Positions 53,229-61,179 of a stretch of 64,000 nt of DNA are shown here, one piece after another. Position numbers and translations under genes: made by a program. The first letter of the stretch is position 1. Each line of letters starts with the position of its first letter. Origin of the DNA: Paracoccaceae bacterium (GTDB lineage: Bacteria > Pseudomonadota > Alphaproteobacteria > Rhodobacterales > Rhodobacteraceae). The notes below the pieces were generated by a model, which was not told the DNA's origin, did not search any database, and saw only the letters and a list, made by a program, of their open reading frames with translations. Location of the stretch: contig JAAFAB010000001.1 of the NCBI GenBank assembly GCA_018222585.1, forward strand, positions 842,198-906,197, read 5' to 3'.

Positions 53229-54508
53229 TCCTCGCCCTCATCCTCCTTCTTGCCGTGCTGCTGCTCGTCGCCGGCTTCGAAATGTTCCTGGTGCTGGGCC
53301 TGCCCGCGCTGGCTTACAAGGAAGCCTTCTACGGCCGTCTGCCCGATGCGGCGGTGGTGCAGAAGATCGTCGGCGGGATCGACCATTCGACCCTGCTGGC
53401 CATCCCCTTCTTCATCTTCGCGGCCAACCTCATGGGGTCGGGCCAGATCGCCCGCCAGCTAGTGGGCGTGGTGACCGCGCTGGTCGGTCACAGCCGCGGC
53501 GGCATCGGCCACGTGGTGGTCGGCGGCTCGATGGCCTTTGGCGCCGTCTCCGGCTCGGCCCCAGCCACCGTCGCCGCCATGGGCCGCATGGTCTATCCCG
53601 AGATGCGGAAGGCCGGGTATTCCGAGAAGTTCTCGCTGGGCCTTCTCGTCTCCTCTGCCGAAACCGCGCTGCTGATCCCGCCCTCGATCACGCTGATCGT
53701 CTATGGCTGGATCACCGGCACCTCGATCTCGCAGCTGTTCGCTGCGGGGCTGGGTGTGGGCATCGTTCTGGGCGTGGCCTTCGCCATCTTCGTCGAGATC
53801 CAGGCCCGCCGCGACAACGTCAGCCACAGCGACCGCCTGCCCTGGGGCGCCCGCCTGCGCGCCATGTGGAACGCGAAATGGGCGCTTGGCATGCCGGTGA
53901 TCATTCTGGGCGGCATCTACTCGGGCGTGATCACCCCCACCGAGGCCGCCGCCGTCAGCGTGGTCTATGCCATTCTGGTCGAGACCCTGGTCTTCCGCAG
54001 CCTGAACTGGGGCGCCCTGGTCAAGATCACCGAAGACAGCGCGATCAACACCGCGATCATCTTCGTGTTGCTGGCCATGGGCGGTCTGATCTCGTTCTTC
54101 GTGACGCTGGCGCAGGTACCGACGGCGATCCTGGGGCTGCTGGACAGCGCCGACGCCGGCCGCATCGGCTTCCTGATCGCGGTGAACATCTGCTTCTTCA
54201 TCGCCGGCATGTTCATCGACCCGAACTCGACCCTGCTGGTCCTCGTGCCGCCGCTCTACCCCGTGGCGCAGAGTTTCGGCATCGACCCGGTGCACTTCGG
54301 GATGCTGGTCACCTTCAACGTCTGCCTGGGCATGATCACCCCACCCTTCGGGTTGGACATCTTCGTCGCCTCCTCGACCCTGGGCAAACCGGTGGCCGAC
54401 ATCATCCGCGGCGTCTGGCCCTTCGTGCTGGTCAACGTGATCGTGCTGCTGCTGATCACCTACATCCCGCAGATCTCCCTCTTCGTGCCGCGCCTGATCT
54501 ACGGCTGA
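53225..54508 (+). CDS. TRAP transporter large permease (DctM type)
   Basis: 427 residues with about twelve spans. Landmark motifs of the DctM family: IPFFIFAANLMGSGQIARQL, GAVSGSAPATVAAMGRMVYP, TEAAAVSVVYA, and NVCLGMITPPFGLDIFVAS. Forms the Na+:substrate symport path. Followed after 28 bases by pyrK, so transporter and enzymes are on one transcript. Confidence 0.9.
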   Translation: MILALILLLAVLLLVAGFEMFLVLGLPALAYKEAFYGRLPDAAVVQKIVGGIDHSTLLAIPFFIFAANLMGSGQIARQLVGVVTALVGHSRGGIGHVVVGGSMAFGAVSGSAPATVAAMGRMVYPEMRKAGYSEKFSLGLLVSSAETALLIPPSITLIVYGWITGTSISQLFAAGLGVGIVLGVAFAIFVEIQARRDNVSHSDRLPWGARLRAMWNAKWALGMPVIILGGIYSGVITPTEAAAVSVVYAILVETLVFRSLNWGALVKITEDSAINTAIIFVLLAMGGLISFFVTLAQVPTAILGLLDSADAGRIGFLIAVNICFFIAGMFIDPNSTLLVLVPPLYPVAQSFGIDPVHFGMLVTFNVCLGMITPPFGLDIFVASSTLGKPVADIIRGVWPFVLVNVIVLLLITYIPQISLFVPRLIYG

Positions 54509-54536
54509 TCCGCGCACTTCCCCGAAAGGTCCTCTC

Positions 54537-55382
54537 ATGACCCTCATCCCTTCGATCCTGTCCGTCCCCCCCTCGCCCGGTGTCACCGCACGCTGCGCCG
54601 AGGCCCGGGCCATCGTGCTCTCGAACATGCCGGTCAACGGCGAGTACCGCTTGCTGACCCTGGACGCCCCGGCCGAGGTGCTGGACTGCGCCCCGGGTCA
54701 GTTTTTCCAGCTGCTCTGCCCAGTGCCCGAGGGCGAGCACCCCTTCCTGCGCCGCCCGATGTCGATCTACGGCTATGACGCCCACGCAGGGCAGTTGCAG
54801 TTCCTCTACAAGATCGCAGGCGCCGGCACCCGTGGCCTGGCCACCTTGCGCGCTGGCGACACGCTGAACGTGCTGGGCCCGCTGGGCCAGGGTTTCACCA
54901 TGCCCGACGCCTGGCAGAACCTGATGCTGGTGGCGCGCGGCGTGGGCTTGGCCACCCTGGCGCCTCTAGCCCGGATGGCACAGCAACAGGGCCGCAGCCT
55001 GACCGCGATCTGCTCGGCCCGCAGCCCGGAACTAGCCATGTCGGTCGACCTCTTCCGCAGCTACGGCGCCGAGGTCATCGTGGTGCATGACGAGGACGGC
55101 TCGTCCGAGGTGCCGGCTCTGGAAGCCCTGATTGAGGCGCGCATCGCCGCAGGCAGGGTCGATGCCTTCTACACCTGCGGCTCCCGCCGCCTTCTGACCA
55201 TGCTGCAGGGCCTGGGCCAGAAGCATGGCATCCCCGGCGAAATCGCCATGGAGCAGCAGATGGCCTGCGGCCTGGGCATGTGCCAGGCCTGCGTCCGCCC
55301 GTTCCGCGAAGGCAACGAGGTCGTCCACCGCCGTGTCTGCCGCGAAGGTCCCGTCTTTTCCATCTCGGAGGCCATCGCATGA
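54537..55382 (+). CDS. pyrK: Dihydroorotate dehydrogenase B electron-transfer subunit
   Basis: 281 residues. FAD site RRPMSIY (72-78), NAD-domain motif GVGLATLAP (135-143) and the C-terminal [2Fe-2S] ligands C244, C249, C252 and C268 (MACGLGMCQAC...VC). It shuttles electrons between the FMN of PyrD and NAD(H) in the heterotetrameric class 1B enzyme. This class is typical of Gram-positive bacteria, while most alphaproteobacteria rely on the quinone-linked class 2 enzyme, so its presence is notable. It overlaps pyrD by four bases. Confidence 0.92.
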   Translation: MTLIPSILSVPPSPGVTARCAEARAIVLSNMPVNGEYRLLTLDAPAEVLDCAPGQFFQLLCPVPEGEHPFLRRPMSIYGYDAHAGQLQFLYKIAGAGTRGLATLRAGDTLNVLGPLGQGFTMPDAWQNLMLVARGVGLATLAPLARMAQQQGRSLTAICSARSPELAMSVDLFRSYGAEVIVVHDEDGSSEVPALEALIEARIAAGRVDAFYTCGSRRLLTMLQGLGQKHGIPGEIAMEQQMACGLGMCQACVRPFREGNEVVHRRVCREGPVFSISEAIA

Positions 55383-56305
55383 GCCCCCCCGACCTCTCCG
55401 TCAAAGTCGGCGAGCTGACCTTCGCCAACCCGATCATGCCCGCCTCCGGCACTTTCTCCGAAGATCTATCGGACGTCTTCGACCTGGATGTGCTGGGCGC
55501 CCATGTGCTGAAGACAATCATGCACGGCAAGCGTGCCGGCAACCCGACGCCGCGGGTCTGCGACCTGCAGGGCGGCATGCTGAACGCCATCGGCATCCCG
55601 TCCAAGGGGATCGACGATTTCCGCGACCGGATGCTGCCCTATTGGTCCGCCTACAAGGCGCCGCTAGTGGTCTCGATCTCGGCCCACTCGATGGATGAGT
55701 TCGCCCGCCTCGCCGCCGAGGTCTCGCTGCCCGGCGTGGCGGCGATCGAGGCCAATATTTCCTGCCCGAACATCGAGGCAGACGGCAACGCCTTCGCGAT
55801 GCGTCCCGACACCACCGCCGAAGTGATGCGCCGCCTGCGGGCCGAGACGGACCTGCCGCTCTGGGCCAAGCTGACGCCCAACACCGGAGAGCCGGTCGCC
55901 GTGGCCATGGCCGCCGAAGCCGAGGGCGCCGATGCAATCGTCACCGCGAACACTGCGCTTGGCATGTCCATCGACGTGCGAACGCGGCAGCCCAGGTTGG
56001 GCAACGTCATGGGCGGCATGTCCGGCCCCGCGGTGAAGCCCATAGCGTTGCGCATGACGTACCAATGCGCCCACGCCTGCCGCGTGCCGGTGATCGGCTG
56101 CGGCGGCATCGCCACGCTGGACGACGTGCTAGAATTCCTCATCGCCGGCGCCGCCGCCGTGCAGGTCGGCACCGCCACCTTCCGGTCGCCCACCGTCATG
56201 GCCCGGCTGATCGCCGAACTCTCGGACTGGATGCAGGAGCAGGGCGTCACCTCGCTCGGCGAGATCATCGGCTCGGTGCAGATCCCGGGCGGAGAGGCCG
56301 CATGA
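55379..56305 (+). CDS. pyrD: Dihydroorotate dehydrogenase class 1B catalytic subunit
   Basis: 308 residues, an FMN-binding beta/alpha barrel. PASGTFSEDL, LNAIGIPSKG, NISCPNIEADG with the class 1 catalytic base Cys129, and IGCGGIATLDDVLEFLIAGA (phosphate site) are present. Oxidises dihydroorotate to orotate with electrons passing through PyrK to NAD+; the NAD-linked form can also run in reverse. One peculiarity is YQCAHACRVPVIG, where the family usually has a longer charged loop. Cytoplasmic. Coupled by ATGA overlaps to pyrK and to the amidohydrolase gene. Confidence 0.9.
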   Translation: MSPPDLSVKVGELTFANPIMPASGTFSEDLSDVFDLDVLGAHVLKTIMHGKRAGNPTPRVCDLQGGMLNAIGIPSKGIDDFRDRMLPYWSAYKAPLVVSISAHSMDEFARLAAEVSLPGVAAIEANISCPNIEADGNAFAMRPDTTAEVMRRLRAETDLPLWAKLTPNTGEPVAVAMAAEAEGADAIVTANTALGMSIDVRTRQPRLGNVMGGMSGPAVKPIALRMTYQCAHACRVPVIGCGGIATLDDVLEFLIAGAAAVQVGTATFRSPTVMARLIAELSDWMQEQGVTSLGEIIGSVQIPGGEAA

Positions 56306-57582
56306 TGCTGCAATCCCTCAAGAGCCACGACGATGCGGCCATGGGCGCCCTGGCGGCACAGGTCTTCGACGGCATTCGCGCCCTCTCGCCCGACACCGCG
56401 GGCGTCAGCCGCCCTGCCTTTTCGGACATCGAGACGCGGACGCTGGACTGGCTGGCCGATTTCGGCCGCACCGAGGGCCTGCACGTCGAAGAAGACGCAG
56501 GCCGCAACCTGCTGTTCTGCCTGCCCAAGGATGCGCAGGCGGAAAGCTGGGTGCTGATCGGCAGCCATGTCGACAGCGTGCCCATGGGCGGCAACTACGA
56601 TGGCCTGGCGGGCGTCGTGGCGGGGCTGATCGTTTTGATCCGCGCCGCGCGCAGCGGCCGTTCCTTCCGGCGCCCGGTCAAATGCCTGGCCATGCGCGGC
56701 GAGGAAAGCGCCTGGTTCGGCGCCTGTTACCTAGGCTCCAAGATGCTGACCGGGCAATTGCCCAACGCGGAACTTACCGCGGCCCACAAGGGCGATGGCC
56801 GCTCGCTGCGTGATCACCTGGACGGCCTGGGCATCGACACGGCGCCGCTGGCCGCGCGGACCCCGATATGCGACCTGTCGAAGATCGAAGGCTACCTGGA
56901 ACTGCACATCGAACAGGGCCCGCTGCTTGTCGAACGGGGCCTGCCCGCCGCCGTCGTCTCGGGCATCCGGGGCAACTTCCGCCACCGGCTGGTGCGCTGC
57001 ATCGGCGAGGCCGGGCACTCCGGCGCCGTGCCCCGCGCCTACCGCCACGACCCGGTGCTGGCCTTTGCCGAACTGATGCACCGGCTGGACGACACCTGGA
57101 ACCACCTGCTGCGGACCGGGCGCGACCTGGTGCTGACCTCAGGCATCGTGGGCACCGACCCGGCCTCGCACGCGATCTCGCGCATCCCGGACGAGCTGGG
57201 CTTCTCGCTCGACATCCGCTCGCAGGATGCGGCGATCCTCGACCAGATGCGCGCATACCTGCGCGAGCAGATGGACGACATCGGCCGCAGCCGTGGCGTG
57301 CGTTTCGACACCGGCGCCGAGGTGGCCGTGGCCCCTGCCCTTATGGACCCCACCGTCATAGTCGGGCTGGAGACCGCCATGGCCCGGGTGACGGACGAGC
57401 CCTTCACCATGCCCTCGGGCGGCGGCCATGACGCGGCGATCTTCGCCCAAGCGGGCATTCCTGCCGGTATGGTCTTCGTGCGAAACCGCAATGGCAGCCA
57501 CAATCCCGACGAAGCGATGGAAATCGGCGATTTCCTCGTAGGCACAGCGATCCTTTCCGCCTATCTGGAGGCGGAAGAATGA
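56302..57582 (+). CDS. M20 hydantoinase/carbamoylase-type amidohydrolase
   Basis: 426 residues of the Zn-dependent M20 family that hydrolyses N-carbamoyl amino acids, ureidoglycolate or allantoate. Metal ligands are visible: H89 in GSHVDS, D100 in NYDGLAG, E134/E135 in RGEESAWFG, His in ELHIEQGP, and the final His in GGGHDAAIFA; the dimerisation lid is in between. Its place inside pyrK-pyrD-X-pyrE suggests N-carbamoyl-L-aspartate (ureidosuccinate) or a similar ureido acid as substrate, but paralogues act on several ureides and the choice is not readable. Four-base overlaps on both sides tie it to the enzymes. Confidence 0.85.
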   Translation: MMLQSLKSHDDAAMGALAAQVFDGIRALSPDTAGVSRPAFSDIETRTLDWLADFGRTEGLHVEEDAGRNLLFCLPKDAQAESWVLIGSHVDSVPMGGNYDGLAGVVAGLIVLIRAARSGRSFRRPVKCLAMRGEESAWFGACYLGSKMLTGQLPNAELTAAHKGDGRSLRDHLDGLGIDTAPLAARTPICDLSKIEGYLELHIEQGPLLVERGLPAAVVSGIRGNFRHRLVRCIGEAGHSGAVPRAYRHDPVLAFAELMHRLDDTWNHLLRTGRDLVLTSGIVGTDPASHAISRIPDELGFSLDIRSQDAAILDQMRAYLREQMDDIGRSRGVRFDTGAEVAVAPALMDPTVIVGLETAMARVTDEPFTMPSGGGHDAAIFAQAGIPAGMVFVRNRNGSHNPDEAMEIGDFLVGTAILSAYLEAEE

Positions 57583-58289
57583 AGGAAGCCCTGCCAGTGC
57601 AGCTCTCGCCCGACACCCGCAAAGATTTTGCGCGCCGCACCGCGCGGGCGCTGCTGGACATCGGCGCCGTGGAATGCGCGGGCCAGCGGCCCTTCATCCT
57701 GTCCTCCGGCGTGGCCAGCCCGGTCTACATCAATGTCCGCAAGGTAATCTCTTACCCCGCGCTGCGCGAGATGATGATGGGCTTCGCGACCGAGATCCTG
57801 GATTCCGAGATCGGGCGCGACCGCATCGATGCTGTCGCCGGCGCCGAAACGGCCGGCATCCCCTTCGCCGCCTGGATCGCGGCCCTGGCCGGCCTGCCGA
57901 TGCAATACGTGCGCAAGCGCGCCCAGGGCTTCGGCCCGGCGGCTCGGATTGAGGGCGTCTCGACTTCCGGCCAGCGGGTCCTGCTGATCGAGGATCTGAC
58001 CACCGACGGCGCCTCGAAGATCCGTTTCTGCCAGGCCCTGCGCGAAGCCGGGCTGAAGGTGTCGGACGTGCTGATGCTGTTCCACTACGACATCTTCCCC
58101 GAGACCCGTGTCGCGTTGGACCAGCACGGCCTGCGCCTGCACGCCCTGGCCAACTGGGGCGACATCTTGACCGAGGCCGAGACCCGCGACAGCTTCCCCC
58201 GCCCGGCGCTGGATGCGCTGCGGGCCTTCATCGACGCACCTCTCGACTGGTCGGCCGCCCATGGCGGCGCCGGCAGTCTTTCCTTCTGA
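57579..58289 (+). CDS. pyrE: Orotate phosphoribosyltransferase
   Basis: 236 residues. LSSGVASPVYINVRKVISYP is the orotate-site region, YVRKRAQGFG the catalytic Lys loop, and VLLIEDLTTDGAS (134-146) the PRPP-binding motif. It joins orotate and PRPP to OMP. Some hundred bases after the ABC-arm proposal, this is the enzyme that would consume PRPP made from ribose-5-phosphate. Overlaps the M20 gene by four bases. No pyrF follows, so OMP decarboxylation must use a gene elsewhere. Confidence 0.9.
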   Translation: MKEALPVQLSPDTRKDFARRTARALLDIGAVECAGQRPFILSSGVASPVYINVRKVISYPALREMMMGFATEILDSEIGRDRIDAVAGAETAGIPFAAWIAALAGLPMQYVRKRAQGFGPAARIEGVSTSGQRVLLIEDLTTDGASKIRFCQALREAGLKVSDVLMLFHYDIFPETRVALDQHGLRLHALANWGDILTEAETRDSFPRPALDALRAFIDAPLDWSAAHGGAGSLSF

Positions 58290-58321
58290 CCCTTCACGTC
58301 CCGTTCCGAAAGGAGACACCT

Positions 58322-58642
58322 ATGTTCACCCCGCTTCTGGAGACGCTCGCCGAACAGGGCAACGGTATCCACGCCTACCGGGCAGCTTCGCAGATGTCGT
58401 GGCAAAAGGCCGCCGAGATCCCCGACCATGCCGCCGCCTTCTACCTGCTGGCGACGACTATCGACGCCTTCGTCGACCGCCACGAGCGCATGCCCCTGAT
58501 GTTCGCCGAGGTCAAACAAAGCTTTGCCACCCTCAAACAGGAGATCGAAGCCCTTAGCGCAGCCTATGCGGCCGGCGACCCAGCCCAGATCCTCGAGGCC
58601 CTGAACAAGATCGCCGCAACCCGCGCGGCAGAACTGGACTGA
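58322..58642 (+). CDS. Unknown 106-residue protein, last gene of the TRAP-pyr operon
   Basis: Largely helical and acidic, no signal peptide, membrane segment or Cys cluster. HAYRAASQMSWQKAAEIPDH and AAFYLLATTIDAFVDRHERM suggest a helical hairpin followed by a C-terminal helix (FATLKQEIEALSAAYAAG), possibly a four-helix-bundle partner. A strong GAAAGGAGACACCT precedes the ATG, and the gene is 32 bases after pyrE and before a terminator, so it is real and part of the operon. I recognise no family. Confidence 0.75.
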   Translation: MFTPLLETLAEQGNGIHAYRAASQMSWQKAAEIPDHAAAFYLLATTIDAFVDRHERMPLMFAEVKQSFATLKQEIEALSAAYAAGDPAQILEALNKIAATRAAELD

Positions 58643-58671
58643 GCGCAAACATCACGGCACCCCAGGCTTTC

Positions 58672-58712
58672 GAAGGCCGGCTCTTCTTGCGAAGGTCCGG
58701 CCTTCTTCGTTC
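58672..58712 (+). terminator. Terminator of the TRAP-pyr operon
   Basis: GAAGGCCGG (58672-58680) pairs perfectly with CCGGCCTTC (58697-58705), followed by TTCGTTCTT. Thirty bases after the last stop. Confidence 0.8.
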
Positions 58713-58912
58713 TTCCCTGCCGCGTCCCTGCGGTAAATCGGACGCGAAGTCAGGCTCTGGACTTCGGTAACGGGTCTCCGTCCGTCAGGCGATTTTGCGC
58801 TTGAGATCAGATCCCACAAACTGGTTTCGTGAACGCGGTCGTTTCGATTGACAGTTCACGGCTCGAGTCGAGGGGTAATCACGCCGTTTTAAAGGGGGCT
58901 TCGTCGTGGAGT

Positions 58913-59104
58913 TTAAGCGGCCATTCTCAGTTTCTGGACAGGCGTGATCCTGTTATTGCCCATGTGGCGGCGCTCGTTGTTGCAGGACCAAAGCCACTCG
59001 GTGGCAGTCTGCTGCACTTCCACGATGCTCTCGAAGACATTGAAGTCCAGCCATTCATGCCGGACCGTCCGGTTGTAGCGCTCGACCTATGCGTTCTGCT
59101 GCGG
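58913..59104 (-). pseudogene. C-terminal relic of an IS3-family orfB transposase
   Basis: Minus-strand reading VERYNRTVRHEWLDFNVFES then IVEVQQTATEWLWSCNNERR and TPVQKLRMAA is the end of IS3 orfB. A nonsense TAG (59089-59087) stands where AYVERY is expected. Possibly the same IS kind as the orfA fragment at 44754. The preceding 200 bases after the terminator hold no gene. Confidence 0.75.
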
Positions 59105-59182
59105 CTTTAGCTCACCTGAGCCCGTCGAGGGACGGAATCTAACGGTTTAGGCGCTCAAATCACTCCAAAACCTCTCATTAGT

Positions 59183-59410
59183 GTGGGCTTTTTTCTCCAA
59201 TTAGCCGAGCACGAAAACGACGGTAAGCCCACAGGTCAGGAGCATTTTGCCCTGATTTTCAGATACCCCCCCGGGGGTAGGTCTGGCACCAGCTATCGCC
59301 CATAGCTGCCGTCCGCGCCAGGCGCAGCGAACGGCCGGACCCAGCCCGTCCAAGACATCCGTGCCAGGCGCAGCATGTAGCTAGGCGCGTGCAGAAAGGG
59401 CGGGAAGAGG
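59183..59410 (+). repeat. 90-bp inverted-arm repeat, copy R3, plus shared 3' flank
   Basis: GTGGGCTT (59183-59190) is complementary to AAGCCCAC (59225-59232). The core is nearly identical to R2 apart from AGGTCAGG for CGGTCAGG and a single-base T run change. The flank (CCATAGCTGCC, CCCAGCCC, GGGCGGGAAG) also aligns with R2. Confidence 0.7.
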
Positions 59411-59474
59411 GCTTTCGCCGCGGACGAAACGAACGTCCGTTCTGTCCACGTGCACGCCCGGGCCACAACTGGGA

Positions 59475-59501
59475 ACGGAGGCCGCTTGTCGCGGCCTCCG
59501 T
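59475..59501 (-). terminator. Terminator of the sugar-ABC/DJ-1 operon
   Basis: ACGGAGGCCGC (59475-59485), loop TTGTC, GCGGCCTCCGT (59491-59501): eleven perfect pairs, 21 bases past the DJ-1 stop. Confidence 0.8.
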
Positions 59502-59521
59502 CACTGTTCATTTGGCCGGGA

Positions 59522-60115
59522 TCAAGTGTGGCGGATTTCCGTTCCGAGCACCTTGAGGCACTCCCGCATGAAGGCGGCCAGTGCGGTCCAGCCTTTGGCC
59601 GAGACCATGGTGCCGTCGACATAGGCCTCTTTCGGGTCGGCGTCGTAATAGGTGCCGCCGACCGCCACCACCTCGGGCGCGCAGGCGCCGAGACCGGCGA
59701 CCGTCCTGCCCTTGAGCACGCCCGGCACCGCCATCAGGATCTGCACGCCGTGGCAGATGGTGAAGATCGGTTTCCCGGCATCGTGGAAATGCTTGACCAT
59801 CGCCTGGATGCGGGGATCCGTTCGGATGTACTCCGGGCCCCGTCCGCCCGCCGCGTAGACCGCGTCGTAGCTGTCGAGTTCGGCTTCGGCTTCCGAGAAG
59901 GTCTTGTTGATCTCGGCGTTGTGGCCGGGCTTCTCGGTATAGGTCTGGTGGCCCTCGAAGTCGTGCAGCGAGGTGGCGATCATGTCGCCCGCGTTCTTGT
60001 CGGGGCAGACAACGTGGACCGTGTGGCCGACGGCCTCCATGCCCTGCTGGTAGACGTAGATTTCGTATTCCTCGGTGAATTCACCGCAAAGCATGAGGAT
60101 TTTCTTGCCGCTCAT
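59522..60115 (-). CDS. DJ-1/PfpI-family protein
   Basis: 197 residues with the nucleophile elbow Cys121 in FTICHGVQ and the partner Glu in the N-terminal GEFTEEYE. Members act as glyoxalase-like deglycases, amidases or chaperones; the large TYTEKPGHNAEIN loop marks the PfpI branch. Downstream of the sugar-type binding protein after a GC hairpin. Cytoplasmic. A protective role toward reactive sugars fits the context but is inference. Confidence 0.82.
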   Translation of the reverse strand: MSGKKILMLCGEFTEEYEIYVYQQGMEAVGHTVHVVCPDKNAGDMIATSLHDFEGHQTYTEKPGHNAEINKTFSEAEAELDSYDAVYAAGGRGPEYIRTDPRIQAMVKHFHDAGKPIFTICHGVQILMAVPGVLKGRTVAGLGACAPEVVAVGGTYYDADPKEAYVDGTMVSAKGWTALAAFMRECLKVLGTEIRHT

Positions 60116-60140
60116 CGGAGCCTCCTGGAACTTGGGTGGT

Positions 60141-60164
60141 CCGCCCGGCCGGGGGGCCGGGCGG
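60141..60164 (-). terminator. Attenuating hairpin between binding-protein and DJ-1 genes
   Basis: CCGCCCGGCC (60141-60150) pairs with GGCCGGGCGG (60155-60164) around a 4-base loop. It lies 12 bases after the binding-protein stop and likely protects that message or reduces read-through. Confidence 0.6.
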
Positions 60165-60175
60165 GATTGGGGTCA

Positions 60176-61141
60176 TCAGAACGGGCTGTCCGGGAAGTAG
60201 AACTGGTCCGCGTTCTCGGGCGTGATCAGCGGGGCGTCCAGCTTGAACGAGCCACGCATCGGCGCCTGACCGGCGAACTGGGCCGCGGTCATGTACATCG
60301 CCGAGGCGATCATCGACGGCGGGTAGGGGGTCGAGATCGGCGTGCGCTCGTCGCCCGCCTTCACCATCTCGATCACCTGCTTCATGCCGTTGCCGCCGAG
60401 CATGTATTGCACGTCCTCGCGCCCCGCTTGGTCGACCGCCTCGATCACGCCGAGCAGCATGTCGTCGTCGTTCGCCCAGACCGCGTCGATGTTCGGGTAC
60501 TTGCCGAGGTAGTCCTGCATCAGGGTGAAGGCCTCGTCCTGGTTCCAGTTGGCGTACTGGATGTCGAGGATCTTGATGTCGGACTGGTCGATGACGTCCT
60601 GGAAGCCCTTGATACGCTCGTCGTCGATCACGGTCGGAATGCCGCGCAGCACGACGATCTCGCCCTCGCCGCCCAGCTTGTCCACCAGCCACTTGGCGGT
60701 GTTCGCGCCGACGGCGATGTTGTCGCCCGCGACGTAGAGGTCCTGGATCGACGGGTCGGACAAGCCGCGGTCGACCACCGTGATGAACGTGCCGTTCGAG
60801 GCGACCTGTTCCACCGGCCCTGTCAGCTCTTCCGAGGTGAAGGGCAGGATCACCAGCGCGTCGAGCTCGTTGGTGGCCGAGAGGTCCTCGAGCGAGGAGA
60901 CCTGTGCCGTGGCCGAGGACGCCGTCGAGACGATCACGTCGATATTCGGATAGGCGGCCTCGATCTGCTTCTCGGCTTCCTGCGCGTGATAGACCACGCC
61001 GCCGGTCCAGCCGTGGGTCGCGGCGGGGATCGACACCGCGAGGGTGAATTCCTTGTCCTGGGCCTGGGCGGCCGCGCCGGTCAGCGCCCCCGCCACGACC
61101 GCGGCTGACAGCAGCGCCGCGCCTTTCGTCCTGAGTTTCAT
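60176..61141 (-). CDS. Sugar-type ABC substrate-binding protein (RbsB family)
   Basis: 321 residues. Signal peptide ending TGAAAQAQ-DK. Periplasmic-binding fold type I: SIPAATHGWTGGVVYHAQEA, LDALVILPFTSEELTGPVEQ, VVLRGIPTVIDDERIKGFQD and VWANDDDMLLGVIEAV are the RbsB-like landmarks. Ligand is a sugar, polyol or similar; not identifiable. GGAGGGAACC precedes the ATG; the open frame extends upstream but only as a shadow of the permease. Confidence 0.88.
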   Translation of the reverse strand: MKLRTKGAALLSAAVVAGALTGAAAQAQDKEFTLAVSIPAATHGWTGGVVYHAQEAEKQIEAAYPNIDVIVSTASSATAQVSSLEDLSATNELDALVILPFTSEELTGPVEQVASNGTFITVVDRGLSDPSIQDLYVAGDNIAVGANTAKWLVDKLGGEGEIVVLRGIPTVIDDERIKGFQDVIDQSDIKILDIQYANWNQDEAFTLMQDYLGKYPNIDAVWANDDDMLLGVIEAVDQAGREDVQYMLGGNGMKQVIEMVKAGDERTPISTPYPPSMIASAMYMTAAQFAGQAPMRGSFKLDAPLITPENADQFYFPDSPF

Positions 61142-61179
61142 GGTTCCCTCCTCCATTGGGTCCGTTGTGCCCCGCCCGT

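Noticed and set aside
59450-61108. 552-codon plus-strand open frame opposite the DJ-1 and binding-protein genes
   Set aside because: Shadow frame crossing two real genes and a terminator; translation is His/Arg/Val repeats without a family.
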